From the NCBI GenBank assembly GCA_035507155.1, contig DATJOK010000286.1:1-18966 (forward strand): a stretch of DNA of 18,966 nucleotides, read 5' to 3'. The notes beneath the pieces are model-generated. The model saw nothing but the letters and a program-made list of their open reading frames with translations. It was not told the origin of the DNA and made no database searches. Origin of the DNA: DASZHJ01 sp035507155 (GTDB taxonomy: Bacteria > Pseudomonadota > Alphaproteobacteria > ATCC43930 > CGMCC-115725). The position numbers were made by a program, and so were the translations under genes. Below, in pieces: positions 1 to 6,463 of the stretch. The stretch's first letter is position 1. Each line of letters opens with the position of its first letter.

Positions 1-312
1 CGTCTCCGCAAGGCCGCGGCGGAGGGCGATGCGATCGCCAAAGCGAGAGCGGGTAATAGTGCCGCGCGCGGTCTTCAGCATCTCCTCCGAGGCGTCGATG
101 CCGAAAATTCCGACGCCGGGATATCGGCGCGCCAGCGCCACCAGATTGCGACCGGTGCCGCAGCCGATCTCGCAGACGCTCTCGCCGGGCAGCAGCGCCA
201 GCTCGGCGATCAGGCGATCGCGGCCCAGCAGATAGAATTTGCGGCTGAGGTCATAGATGTGCCGCTGGTGCCGGTACATCCGGTCCATGCGGGCGCTGGC
301 ATCGAGGATCAT
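1..312 (-). CDS. btaB: BtaB, SAM-dependent methyltransferase of betaine lipid synthesis (partial)
   Basis: Only the first 104 codons lie in the window; the gene runs off the left edge. BtaB adds three methyl groups from S-adenosylmethionine to the amino group of the BtaA product, finishing the headgroup of diacylglyceryl-N,N,N-trimethylhomoserine (DGTS). The N-terminus reads MDRMYRHQRHIYDLSRKFYL and continues with LLGRDRLI, the characteristic BtaB opening. A class I SAM-binding glycine motif, EIGCGTGRNL, sits at residues 48-57, and GIDASEEML at 71-79 supplies the acidic residue that binds the SAM ribose. The start ATG lies 6 bases after the btaA stop, so the two are co-transcribed. Met9 or Met12 could be alternative starts. 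The identification rests on the N-terminal third and on the btaA neighbour. Confidence 0.85.
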   Translation of the reverse strand, partial: MILDASARMDRMYRHQRHIYDLSRKFYLLGRDRLIAELALLPGESVCEIGCGTGRNLVALARRYPGVGIFGIDASEEMLKTARGTITRSRFGDRIALRRGLAET

Positions 313-318
313 CGGCGG

Positions 319-1536
319 CTACTCGCCGCGGCTGTAGATATGGAAGCCGCCGTAAATCGCGGAGCGGTCGCGCTGGAAGAGGGTGGTGGCGAGGTCGGCC
401 TCGCTCTGCCAGCGGCCGAGCAGTTCCGCCGGCAGCACCGCCTCGAGCGGCGAGGCACGGCCGGCAGTGCGGAAGATGACGCGCGCATCGGCTCGTGCCG
501 TGCGATCGATCTCGCGCCAGAGCGCGCGGAGCTGTGGCGGTCCCATCCAGTCCTGGGCGTCCAGCAGCACGTAGCGATCCATGCTGGCGTCGGGCTCGTG
601 GGAGAGGAAATCGGTGACCGAGGCAAGGCGCGTTTCGACACGTCCGGCGCGGGCGGCGAGGGTCGGGAAGGATTGCGGTCGAAGATAATCCGGCATCGGT
701 CCCCCGGATGCGACGCCGTAGCGCCGGCCGAAGGCCTGCCAGGCGAAATAATTTTGTTCGAGCGGGAAGTCGCAGGCGAGGCGACGCAGCCGCTCGCGAT
801 AGAGCGCGGCGAGATCGCCGTCCTCGGCATCGTCGCGGAGCGCGTCGAACTGCGCCGGCGGAATGCCGAGGCTGTAGAGCATCGCGGGAATGCCGCAGAG
901 CGCCTTCACCGCGCGGGTCGCGAAGATCGGCTCGATCCATTCCGCGAACAGCCGGTGCTGCTCGTCGATCGTCGTCGCCTCGAGCATCCGCGCGGGATCG
1001 CCGCCGGTGAGGCGTCCCAGTACGTGGAGGAAGCCGATGTAGCGGCCGAGGAGCCCGTGCCGATAGAGCCCGTCGGCGAAATAGCTGAGCCGGCGCCTGC
1101 CGGTGGCGGAGCGCCGCTCCCACCAGGCGCGGGTCGCGAGGTCGAGATTGGGCCGCAAATAGCGACGATAGAGCTCCTCCGCCTCCGGATCGGCGCCGCT
1201 GCCGAAGAGGCGGAAGAAGGTGTCGTGATCCGGCAGGTGCTGCACGGCGGCGAGCTTCAGCCGTGTCAGCGCCAGATGCGCGGGGTTGAGATCGACGGCG
1301 ACGATGCGGGCGGGGTCCGCCAGCAGATAGTTGAGGACATTGCAGCCGCCGGAGCTGATGGTGAGGAGGCGGCTCTCCGGCCCGATGCGCAGCGCCTCGA
1401 GATCGACCGCCGGATCCTCCCAGATCTGGTTGTAGACCAGGCGCTGGAACCAGAAGGCGAAGAGCCGCTCCAGGACGCCTTTCTTGCTGGCCGCCCGGCT
1501 CTGATAGACCGCGGTCTTCACAAGAGCTGCCGTCAT
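319..1536 (-). CDS. btaA: BtaA, SAM:diacylglycerol 3-amino-3-carboxypropyltransferase
   Basis: This 405-residue protein belongs to the DUF3419/BtaA family. It moves the 3-amino-3-carboxypropyl group of S-adenosylmethionine onto diacylglycerol to give diacylglycerylhomoserine, the first step of DGTS synthesis at the membrane. The N-terminal part has the family signature LVYNQIWEDPAVDLEAL (about residues 33-49), then the SAM-binding loop ISSGGCNVLNY (60-70) and VDLNPAHLAL (81-90). The C-terminal part contains YVLLDAQDWM, typical of the family. The start ATG overlaps the TGA of the upstream glycosyltransferase (ATGA), which indicates translational coupling. A longer in-frame extension upstream exists, but it only reads through the glycosyltransferase in another frame and was discarded. 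The length is usual for bacterial BtaA. Confidence 0.93.
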   Translation of the reverse strand: MTAALVKTAVYQSRAASKKGVLERLFAFWFQRLVYNQIWEDPAVDLEALRIGPESRLLTISSGGCNVLNYLLADPARIVAVDLNPAHLALTRLKLAAVQHLPDHDTFFRLFGSGADPEAEELYRRYLRPNLDLATRAWWERRSATGRRRLSYFADGLYRHGLLGRYIGFLHVLGRLTGGDPARMLEATTIDEQHRLFAEWIEPIFATRAVKALCGIPAMLYSLGIPPAQFDALRDDAEDGDLAALYRERLRRLACDFPLEQNYFAWQAFGRRYGVASGGPMPDYLRPQSFPTLAARAGRVETRLASVTDFLSHEPDASMDRYVLLDAQDWMGPPQLRALWREIDRTARADARVIFRTAGRASPLEAVLPAELLGRWQSEADLATTLFQRDRSAIYGGFHIYSRGE

Positions 1537-2582
1537 GACACGCTGAGCTCCCTCGCTTCTGTCGATTCGATTGCCGCCGCCGCCGGCTGCGGCTGGCGGA
1601 TGTGGTCGAGAAACTGCTGCGTGGCGCCCTCCCAGGAGAAAGGCAGCGCATGGGCGCGGCAGAGGTCGGGTGGGATCTTGAGCGCGCCCTCGACCGCCTC
1701 GGCGAGGTTCTCGCGCAGGCAGCCGGCCGGGCTGTCGCCGATCACGTCGAGCGGGCCGGTGACGGGATATGCCGCCACCGGCAGGCCGGAGGCGAGCGCC
1801 TCCAGCAGCACCAGGCCGAAGGTCTCCGACCGGCTCGGGAAGACGAAGACGTCGGCGGCGGCGTAATAGGCGGCGAGCGTCTCGTCGTCGACGTAGCCGG
1901 TGTAGCGCGCGTTCGGGTATTTGGCTTGCAGCTTCTTCAGCCGCGGCCCGGCGCCGACGACGTATTTGGTGCCGGGGAGATCGAGCTCCAGGAAGGCATC
2001 GATGTTCTTCTCCACCGCGATGCGCCCGGCGTAGAGATAGATCGGTCGCGGCGCGTCGAGGAAGCTCTTGCTGCGCGGTTTGAAGAGTTCGCCGTCGACG
2101 CCGCGCGACCAGAATCCCAGATGGCTGAAGCCGCGCCGCTCCAGGCGCTGGATCATGGTGTCGGTCGGCACCATCACCGCGCGCGCAGGCGCGTGGAAGC
2201 GGCGGAGCCACGCATAGGCGATGTCGAGGGTGAAGGGGAGGCGCGCGTCGAGATACTCGGGAAAAGCGGTGTGATAGGCCGTCGTGAAGGGAATGCCGTG
2301 CTTCAGGCAGTGGCGCCGCGCGGCGGTGCCGAGCGGGCCCTCGGTGACGATATGGACGGCGTCCGGCGATGCAGCGTCGATGCGGCGCGCGACCTCGCGG
2401 CCCGGCAGGATCGCCAGCGGGATCTCCGGATAGCTCGGGCAGGGAATGCAGGAGAAGCCCACCGGCGAGATGACCTCGGGGCGATGCCCAAAGATCTCGA
2501 GATGCCGGATCGTCTCCTTGAGGGTGCGGACAACGCCGTTGACCTGAGGCGGCCAGGCGTCGGTGACCAGGAGGATCTTCAC
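1533..2582 (-). CDS. GT4-family glycosyltransferase, probable glycolipid synthase
   Basis: This 349-residue GT-B fold glycosyltransferase is of the GT4 type (MgtA/SqdX-like). The N-terminal domain starts MKILLVTDAWPPQVNGVVRT, with the loop that accommodates the acceptor. The C-terminal nucleotide-sugar domain contains YAGRIAVEKN (Arg187, Lys192) and the E-x7-E motif SETFGLVLLEA (Glu253 and Glu261). It is the first gene of the btaA-btaB operon, behind a PHO box. Together these suggest that it glycosylates diacylglycerol to make a phosphorus-free glycolipid during phosphate starvation. Related alphaproteobacterial and cyanobacterial enzymes transfer glucose, glucuronate or sulfoquinovose, and the sugar cannot be read from this sequence. 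The start codon is GTG with only a weak upstream Shine-Dalgarno sequence. It was chosen because the family consensus begins exactly there. Confidence 0.87.
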   Translation of the reverse strand: MKILLVTDAWPPQVNGVVRTLKETIRHLEIFGHRPEVISPVGFSCIPCPSYPEIPLAILPGREVARRIDAASPDAVHIVTEGPLGTAARRHCLKHGIPFTTAYHTAFPEYLDARLPFTLDIAYAWLRRFHAPARAVMVPTDTMIQRLERRGFSHLGFWSRGVDGELFKPRSKSFLDAPRPIYLYAGRIAVEKNIDAFLELDLPGTKYVVGAGPRLKKLQAKYPNARYTGYVDDETLAAYYAAADVFVFPSRSETFGLVLLEALASGLPVAAYPVTGPLDVIGDSPAGCLRENLAEAVEGALKIPPDLCRAHALPFSWEGATQQFLDHIRQPQPAAAAIESTEARELSVS

Positions 2583-2671
2583 CGCCGGCTCATTCTGCGA
2601 TCGATTGGCCGGCTACGAGATATGGGCAATCCAACACTGCTCACCGCAAGCTGTAGAGCGATTCGCAGCTA

Positions 2672-2704
2672 ATTACAGGAAGTTAAGTGACAGAATGATG
2701 ACCG
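2672..2704 (-). promoter_or_regulatory. PHO box and -10 element of the glycosyltransferase-btaA-btaB operon
   Basis: On the minus strand, CGGTCAT-CATT-CTGTCAC (2704 down to 2687) matches the PhoB consensus of two CTGTCAT repeats 11 bases apart at 12 of 14 conserved positions. Nine bases downstream, TGTAAT (2677-2672) matches the sigma-70 -10 hexamer at 5 of 6 positions. That is the geometry of PhoB-activated promoters, where the box replaces the -35 element. Transcription would begin about 80 bases before the glycosyltransferase start. Betaine-lipid genes in rhizobia are known PhoB targets, which supports the assignment. No binding data are available here. Confidence 0.72.
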
Positions 2705-2738
2705 GACTCGAAGTAGGGTCGGTGAATTCGGGGGGAAG

Positions 2739-2774
2739 GGACCGGCGCTGCGCGCTCGCAACTCGCGCCGGTCC
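2739..2774 (-). terminator. GC-rich hairpin after the NIPSNAP gene, possible terminator
   Basis: The arms GGACCGGCGC (2739-2748) and GCGCCGGTCC (2765-2774) form a perfect 10-base-pair stem with a 16-base loop. It begins 7 bases beyond the NIPSNAP stop and lies between that gene and the downstream PHO box. Neither strand has a T-run after the stem, so intrinsic termination is uncertain. It may simply block read-through or protect the 3' end. Confidence 0.4.
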
Positions 2775-2781
2775 TGCCGGG

Positions 2782-3108
2782 TTACTTCACCGATGAGAAC
2801 GAGGTGGGCTGCAGGATGGTGTTGCTGATGGAGCGGACGATCGGGCCATCCCGCTCCGTCTCCGCGCGCTTCTGGATCCATTCGGGATCTTCCTGGAAGG
2901 CGGCCCATTTCCGGTCGCGGTCGCCGAGCGACTCCCATTCCAGCAGGTAGAAGAGATCCTGATTGGACTCTCCCACCACCACGGTCCAGAAGCCGGCTTG
3001 CTTGATGCCGTGCTTCTTCCAGAGCCCGAGCGTGATGGTGTCGAAGCGCTTGAGCAACGCCGGCAGCCGGCCGGGCATGCAGTGATAGACGCGCAGCTCG
3101 TAGATCAT
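2782..3108 (-). CDS. NIPSNAP family protein
   Basis: This 108-residue protein forms a single NIPSNAP domain, a dimeric alpha/beta-barrel fold. It starts MIYELRVYHCMPGRLPALLK and has the family pattern of a middle GFWTVVVGESNQDLFYLLEW segment followed by a W-x-x-F/W-rich helix (DRKWAAFQEDPEWIQKR). The biochemical role of bacterial NIPSNAP proteins is not settled, and no catalytic residues can be assigned. The start is fixed by the conserved MIYELR opening and by AGGAAA about 8 bases upstream. A longer in-frame reading starting near 3207 would add 33 unrelated residues. The gene stands alone, divergent from the lipoprotein gene, with a hairpin behind it. Confidence 0.85.
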   Translation of the reverse strand: MIYELRVYHCMPGRLPALLKRFDTITLGLWKKHGIKQAGFWTVVVGESNQDLFYLLEWESLGDRDRKWAAFQEDPEWIQKRAETERDGPIVRSISNTILQPTSFSSVK

Positions 3109-3353
3109 GGCGTTTCCTTTTTTTGAGGGAGTCGCGACGGGGTCGTAGTTAACCATGAAATCGTAGGTTCTCTGCGTGGAGAGATCAATCGTGGCGCTGG
3201 CGCGCACAGAATTCGTCGCGGCAAGACGACATCGCGAGCGCGCTGTGATAGAGTTTTCGCCATCGGGAAGGTCATGCGGCCTTCAGCCGAGATCCTCTCG
3301 ATGAAGCGGGGCAATCTTTGCGCGCGAAACTCCATCGTGCTCGGAGAGGTAAC
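3109..3353. other. Divergent intergenic region, NIPSNAP gene / lipoprotein gene
   Basis: These 245 bases separate two divergently transcribed genes and must hold both promoters. No convincing -35/-10 pair or long palindrome is seen by eye. A short minus-strand open frame across it is rich in Arg and Pro and resembles no family, so it is not called as a gene. Confidence 0.4.
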
Positions 3354-3749
3354 ATGGTTAATGGGGTTTATCAGATGAAAACTTCTTTTGCGATCGGTCT
3401 TGCGCTGCTGCTTGGCGCCTGCGCGCAGAGCACCACACCGGCACCGCAGCTTGATGAGCTTTCTCAGCTGCAGCCAGGCAAGACGACCTATTCGGAGACG
3501 GTTGCGGCGCTCGGGACGCCGGTCGGCACCACCGTCGACTTCAACAACACGCGGGCGGCGACCTTCGTCTATCGTCTGCCGCCGGCGCCGCCGCAGGCGC
3601 CTGGCACCGTGCCGGCGGAGAATCTCGCCGACATCAGCCCCTCGGCGGGCGGTGTCAACGGCAGCACGGTGATCGTCCGTTGCAGCTTCGACAACGCCGA
3701 GATTCTGATCAGCTGCCGGTCCCAGCAGGTGCCGCTACCTGCGCGCTGA
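3354..3749 (+). CDS. Small outer-membrane lipoprotein, possibly BamE/SmpA-like
   Basis: This protein of about 131 residues has a hydrophobic signal peptide ending in the lipobox LLGAC, so Cys is lipidated after cleavage and the protein should be anchored in a membrane facing the periplasm. The mature part begins with a Thr/Pro-rich linker. The segment LQPGKTTYSETVAALGTPVG that follows resembles the G-x-T-x-x-x-V-x-x-x-L-G-x-P pattern of BamE/SmpA-type small lipoproteins. A Pro-rich stretch and a Cys-containing C-terminus follow. The start at 3354 is chosen because GGAGAGG lies 4 bases upstream. The ATG at 3375 gives the more standard signal peptide MKTSFAIGLALLLGAC and is a realistic alternative. 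The BamE relationship is an inference from one motif. Confidence 0.72.
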   Translation: MVNGVYQMKTSFAIGLALLLGACAQSTTPAPQLDELSQLQPGKTTYSETVAALGTPVGTTVDFNNTRAATFVYRLPPAPPQAPGTVPAENLADISPSAGGVNGSTVIVRCSFDNAEILISCRSQQVPLPAR

Positions 3750-3759
3750 GGGCTATCGA

Positions 3760-3801
3760 GGCCGGCGCCGCTCGCCGGGACGTGAGCGGCGCGGGCCGGC
3801 C
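3760..3801 (+). terminator. Strong hairpin downstream of the lipoprotein gene
   Basis: GGCCGG-CGCCGCTC (3760-3773) pairs with GAGCGGCG-CGG-GCCGGCC (3784-3801) around a 10-base loop, with one small bulge near the base. The apical 9 base pairs GCGCCGCTC/GAGCGGCGC are perfect. It starts 11 bases after the lipoprotein stop and precedes the kinase operon by about 60 bases. The tail is CCGTTCACTATCATTT, not a clean T-run, so termination may be partial. The position argues that the lipoprotein is a separate transcription unit. Confidence 0.5.
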
Positions 3802-3863
3802 CCGTTCACTATCATTTAGGATATTGTTGCCACGTTCATGCTCGCGCCTCCAGGGGTGTGGGG

Positions 3864-5717
3864 ATGGGCATGCTTACTCCAGCGAGTCTGCGCCGGTTTT
3901 TCCGCTCGCGCGCGGGGTTCAATTTACTGATATTCCTCGCCTTTTCGGCCGCGCTCGCGGCCGGGGTCGGCTACGGCGTTTACCAATTCAGCCTGAATTC
4001 CTTCACCGTCAGCAAGAGCCAGGAGAAGATCACCGCCCTCGAGCTGGTGGATGCCTTCGTCACCAACTACTCGGACGTCCGCACCACCTTCGGCAATTCC
4101 TCGGCGCCGGTTCCCGCCACTTTCCGCGCCCATTCCATTGACCTCTTCAACGCCGCCCGCAAGGACAACGAGGCGCTGCGGCTCCGCTGGGTCGGCCGTG
4201 CCGGCCGCGAGATCGCGACGCCGCCCGCGGACCCGGAGATGGCCGCCGTCATCGAGAGTTTCGCGTCGATGCGGGAGCCGAAGCCGGTCTCGGCGTTTCT
4301 GAATGTCGGCGGTCAGCTGCTCTTTCGCACCGTCTATCCATCGATCGCGAGCCAGCAGAGCTGTGTCGACTGCCACAACGGGATGGCCGGCGGCAAGCCG
4401 CTCTGGCACCTCAACGACGTCATGGGCGCCTTCTCGATCGACGTGCCGGTGACGGCGTTCCTGCATCGCACGATGCAGTATTCGATCGGCCTCGGGCTCA
4501 GTGTCTTCCTCGCGCTCGCGGCGATCGGCGGAACGCTGGCGATCCAGCATTTTCGCCAGGTGTCCCAGCGCGAGGTGGTGGAAGCACTGCTGCGCGAGAG
4601 CGAGGCGCGATTCCGTGGCTTTGCCGAGACCGCCTCGGACTGGTTCTGGGAGCAGGACGCCGATCTGCGCTTTACCTTTCTCTCGGATCCCGTCCGTAGC
4701 TCCGGCCTCGCGCCCCAGGCGCATCTCGGAAAGCGGCGTCAGGAAGTCGTCAACCTCGGCGTCACCGACGAGCAATGGCGGGCGCATCAAGCCGATCTCG
4801 ATGCCCGCCGACCGTTCCAGAACTTCCGGTTCCAGCGTCACGGAGAGGATGGGTCGCTCCGCCATATCAGCGTCAGCGGCAGGCCGGTGTTCGACGACAA
4901 GGGCCGCTTTCACGGCTATCGCGGCACCGCCCGGGACGTCACCGCGGAAGTCGCGAACGAGGTGGAGCTCGCCCGGCGGGTGGAGGAGCGGACGGCCGAG
5001 CTGCGCCAGGCGCAGGAGGGGCTCATCCGGAGCGAGCGCCTGTCGGTGCTCGGCCAGCTTACCGCGACGGTTGCTCACGAGCTCCGCAATCCGCTGAGCG
5101 CGATCCGGAATTCGATCTATGCGCTGAAGGAGCTGGTGACTTCCAAGGGCCTTGGTCTCGACCGGCAGATCAATCGCATCGAGCGCAGTATCGGGCGTTG
5201 CGACCGGATCGTCGGAGATCTTCTCGACTTCGCGCGCAGCCGTCAGCTCCAGCGCGCGCCGATCATGCTCGACCAGTGGCTGGGCGACGTGCTGGACGAG
5301 CAGAAGCTGCCGGAGGGCATCGGTCTCATCCACGATTTCGCCGCCACCGGCACCGTGGTCTCCGTCGATCCCGAGCGGCTGCGCAGCGTCGTGGTGAACC
5401 TGGTGGAGAACGCCGTGCAGGCGATGACCGAGGCGGCAAGCCCGCGGCGCGAGCTCGAGGTATCGACGCGGCGGCACGGCGAGGAAATCGAGATCGCCAT
5501 CGCCGACAGCGGGCCCGGCATCGCTCCGGAGGTGTTGCCGAAGATCTTCGACCCGTTGTTCAGCACCAAGAGCTTCGGCACCGGCCTCGGGCTGCCGACG
5601 GTCAAGCAGATCGTCGAGCAGCATGGCGGCCGCATCGAGATCGCGAGCACGGTGGGTAGCGGCACCCGCGTCGTGGTGTGCCTGCCGATGCACGAGACCC
5701 GGGAGATGGCGGCATGA
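3864..5717 (+). CDS. Membrane histidine kinase with periplasmic c-type heme (Tll0287-like) sensor and PAS domain
   Basis: This 617-residue kinase has a transmembrane helix at about residues 18-42, a periplasmic domain to about 203, and a second helix at 205-228. The periplasmic domain ends with SCVDCHNG (Cys167, Cys170, His171), a CxxCH heme c attachment motif, followed by the MGAFSIDVP strand typical of Tll0287-like (DUF3365) domains. A cytoplasmic PAS domain (245-362), a short coiled coil, HisKA with VAHELRNP (phospho-His405) and an HATPase_c domain follow. The ATPase has N-box NLVENAVQAM, DSGPGI and GTGLGL. It probably senses redox state, oxygen or a small ligand through heme and phosphorylates the overlapping response regulator. 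ATG 3864 is preferred, with AGGGG 7 bases upstream; GTG 3858 and ATG 3870 are alternatives. Confidence 0.9.
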   Translation: MGMLTPASLRRFFRSRAGFNLLIFLAFSAALAAGVGYGVYQFSLNSFTVSKSQEKITALELVDAFVTNYSDVRTTFGNSSAPVPATFRAHSIDLFNAARKDNEALRLRWVGRAGREIATPPADPEMAAVIESFASMREPKPVSAFLNVGGQLLFRTVYPSIASQQSCVDCHNGMAGGKPLWHLNDVMGAFSIDVPVTAFLHRTMQYSIGLGLSVFLALAAIGGTLAIQHFRQVSQREVVEALLRESEARFRGFAETASDWFWEQDADLRFTFLSDPVRSSGLAPQAHLGKRRQEVVNLGVTDEQWRAHQADLDARRPFQNFRFQRHGEDGSLRHISVSGRPVFDDKGRFHGYRGTARDVTAEVANEVELARRVEERTAELRQAQEGLIRSERLSVLGQLTATVAHELRNPLSAIRNSIYALKELVTSKGLGLDRQINRIERSIGRCDRIVGDLLDFARSRQLQRAPIMLDQWLGDVLDEQKLPEGIGLIHDFAATGTVVSVDPERLRSVVVNLVENAVQAMTEAASPRRELEVSTRRHGEEIEIAIADSGPGIAPEVLPKIFDPLFSTKSFGTGLGLPTVKQIVEQHGGRIEIASTVGSGTRVVVCLPMHETREMAA

Positions 5718-6463
5718 AGGGGCTCCGCGCGCTCATCGTTGACGACGACCAGGATCACGCGGAGAGCGTGGCGGATCTCCTCGATCTGCGCGGTTTTGCC
5801 GTGGAGCTCGCCTTCAGCGGCGAGGAGGGCGCCGAGCGCTTCCGCGTCGCCGACTATGACATCGTCCTGATGGACGTGAAGCTTCCGGGCATGAACGGGG
5901 TCGAGACGTTCTTCGAATTCAGGAAGATCCGTCCCGGCGCCCGTGTCGTGATGATGACCGGCTATAGCGTCGAGGAGCTGGTGGCACAGGCGGTGGAGAA
6001 CGGTGCGCTGGGGGTGCTGTACAAGCCCTTCGCCATCGATCGCCTGCTGGAGATGCTCAACCGCGTGCAGCCGCGCGGCATGGTGCTGGTGGCCGACGAC
6101 GATCCCGATTTCTCCGCCTCGCTGGTGCCGCTGCTGCAGCAGGAGGGCTACCGCGTCGAGGTGGCGCGCGACGGCCTCGATGCGCTGGCGAGGGTCGAGA
6201 CCGGGGCGATCGACTGTCTGATCCTCGACCTGCGCATGCCGCTCATCTCGGGACTCGAGGTCTACATGCGCCTCAAGGAGTCGGCCCGGCTCGTGCCGAC
6301 CGTCTTCGTCACTGGCTTCGCCGAGGAAGAGGTGCGGGCGCTCGACATGATGCGGCCGGTCAACACCGGGCTGCTCACCAAACCCTTCGATCCCGCCGCG
6401 CTTCTGCGCTTGATCGAGACGATCCTGGATCGAAAGGATGCGATCCATGAACCTGCCGAGTGA
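5714..6463 (+). CDS. Response regulator with two receiver domains and no output domain
   Basis: This 249-residue protein is two tandem CheY-like receivers and nothing else. Receiver 1 (about 4-118) has the acidic pair at Asp10-Asp12, phospho-acceptor Asp54 in LMDVKLPGMNG, Thr82 and Lys104. Receiver 2 (about 121-240) has DDD at 128-130, phospho-acceptor Asp172 in LILDLRMPLISG, Thr200 and Lys223. All key residues of both receivers are intact, so both could be phosphorylated. Its ATG overlaps the TGA of the upstream kinase (ATGA), and its 3' end overlaps the next gene by 17 bases. The three are therefore one tightly coupled operon. Without an output domain it probably works as a phosphate shuttle, a sink, or by binding a partner protein. 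Confidence 0.92.
   Translation: MKGLRALIVDDDQDHAESVADLLDLRGFAVELAFSGEEGAERFRVADYDIVLMDVKLPGMNGVETFFEFRKIRPGARVVMMTGYSVEELVAQAVENGALGVLYKPFAIDRLLEMLNRVQPRGMVLVADDDPDFSASLVPLLQQEGYRVEVARDGLDALARVETGAIDCLILDLRMPLISGLEVYMRLKESARLVPTVFVTGFAEEEVRALDMMRPVNTGLLTKPFDPAALLRLIETILDRKDAIHEPAE

Noticed and set aside
259..1866. 535-codon open frame on the plus strand opposite btaA and the glycosyltransferase.
   Set aside because: It is an antisense shadow of a GC-rich coding region. The translation has no recognisable domain, and the minus-strand genes are clear family members.
3105..3335. 76-codon minus-strand frame upstream of the NIPSNAP gene.
   Set aside because: It has Arg/Pro-rich sequence, no ribosome site and no family, and it overlaps the region needed for two promoters.
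3924..5693. 589-codon minus-strand frame opposite the heme kinase.
   Set aside because: Its composition is His/Asp/Arg-rich shadow sequence with no motif, and the plus-strand kinase has all its catalytic motifs.
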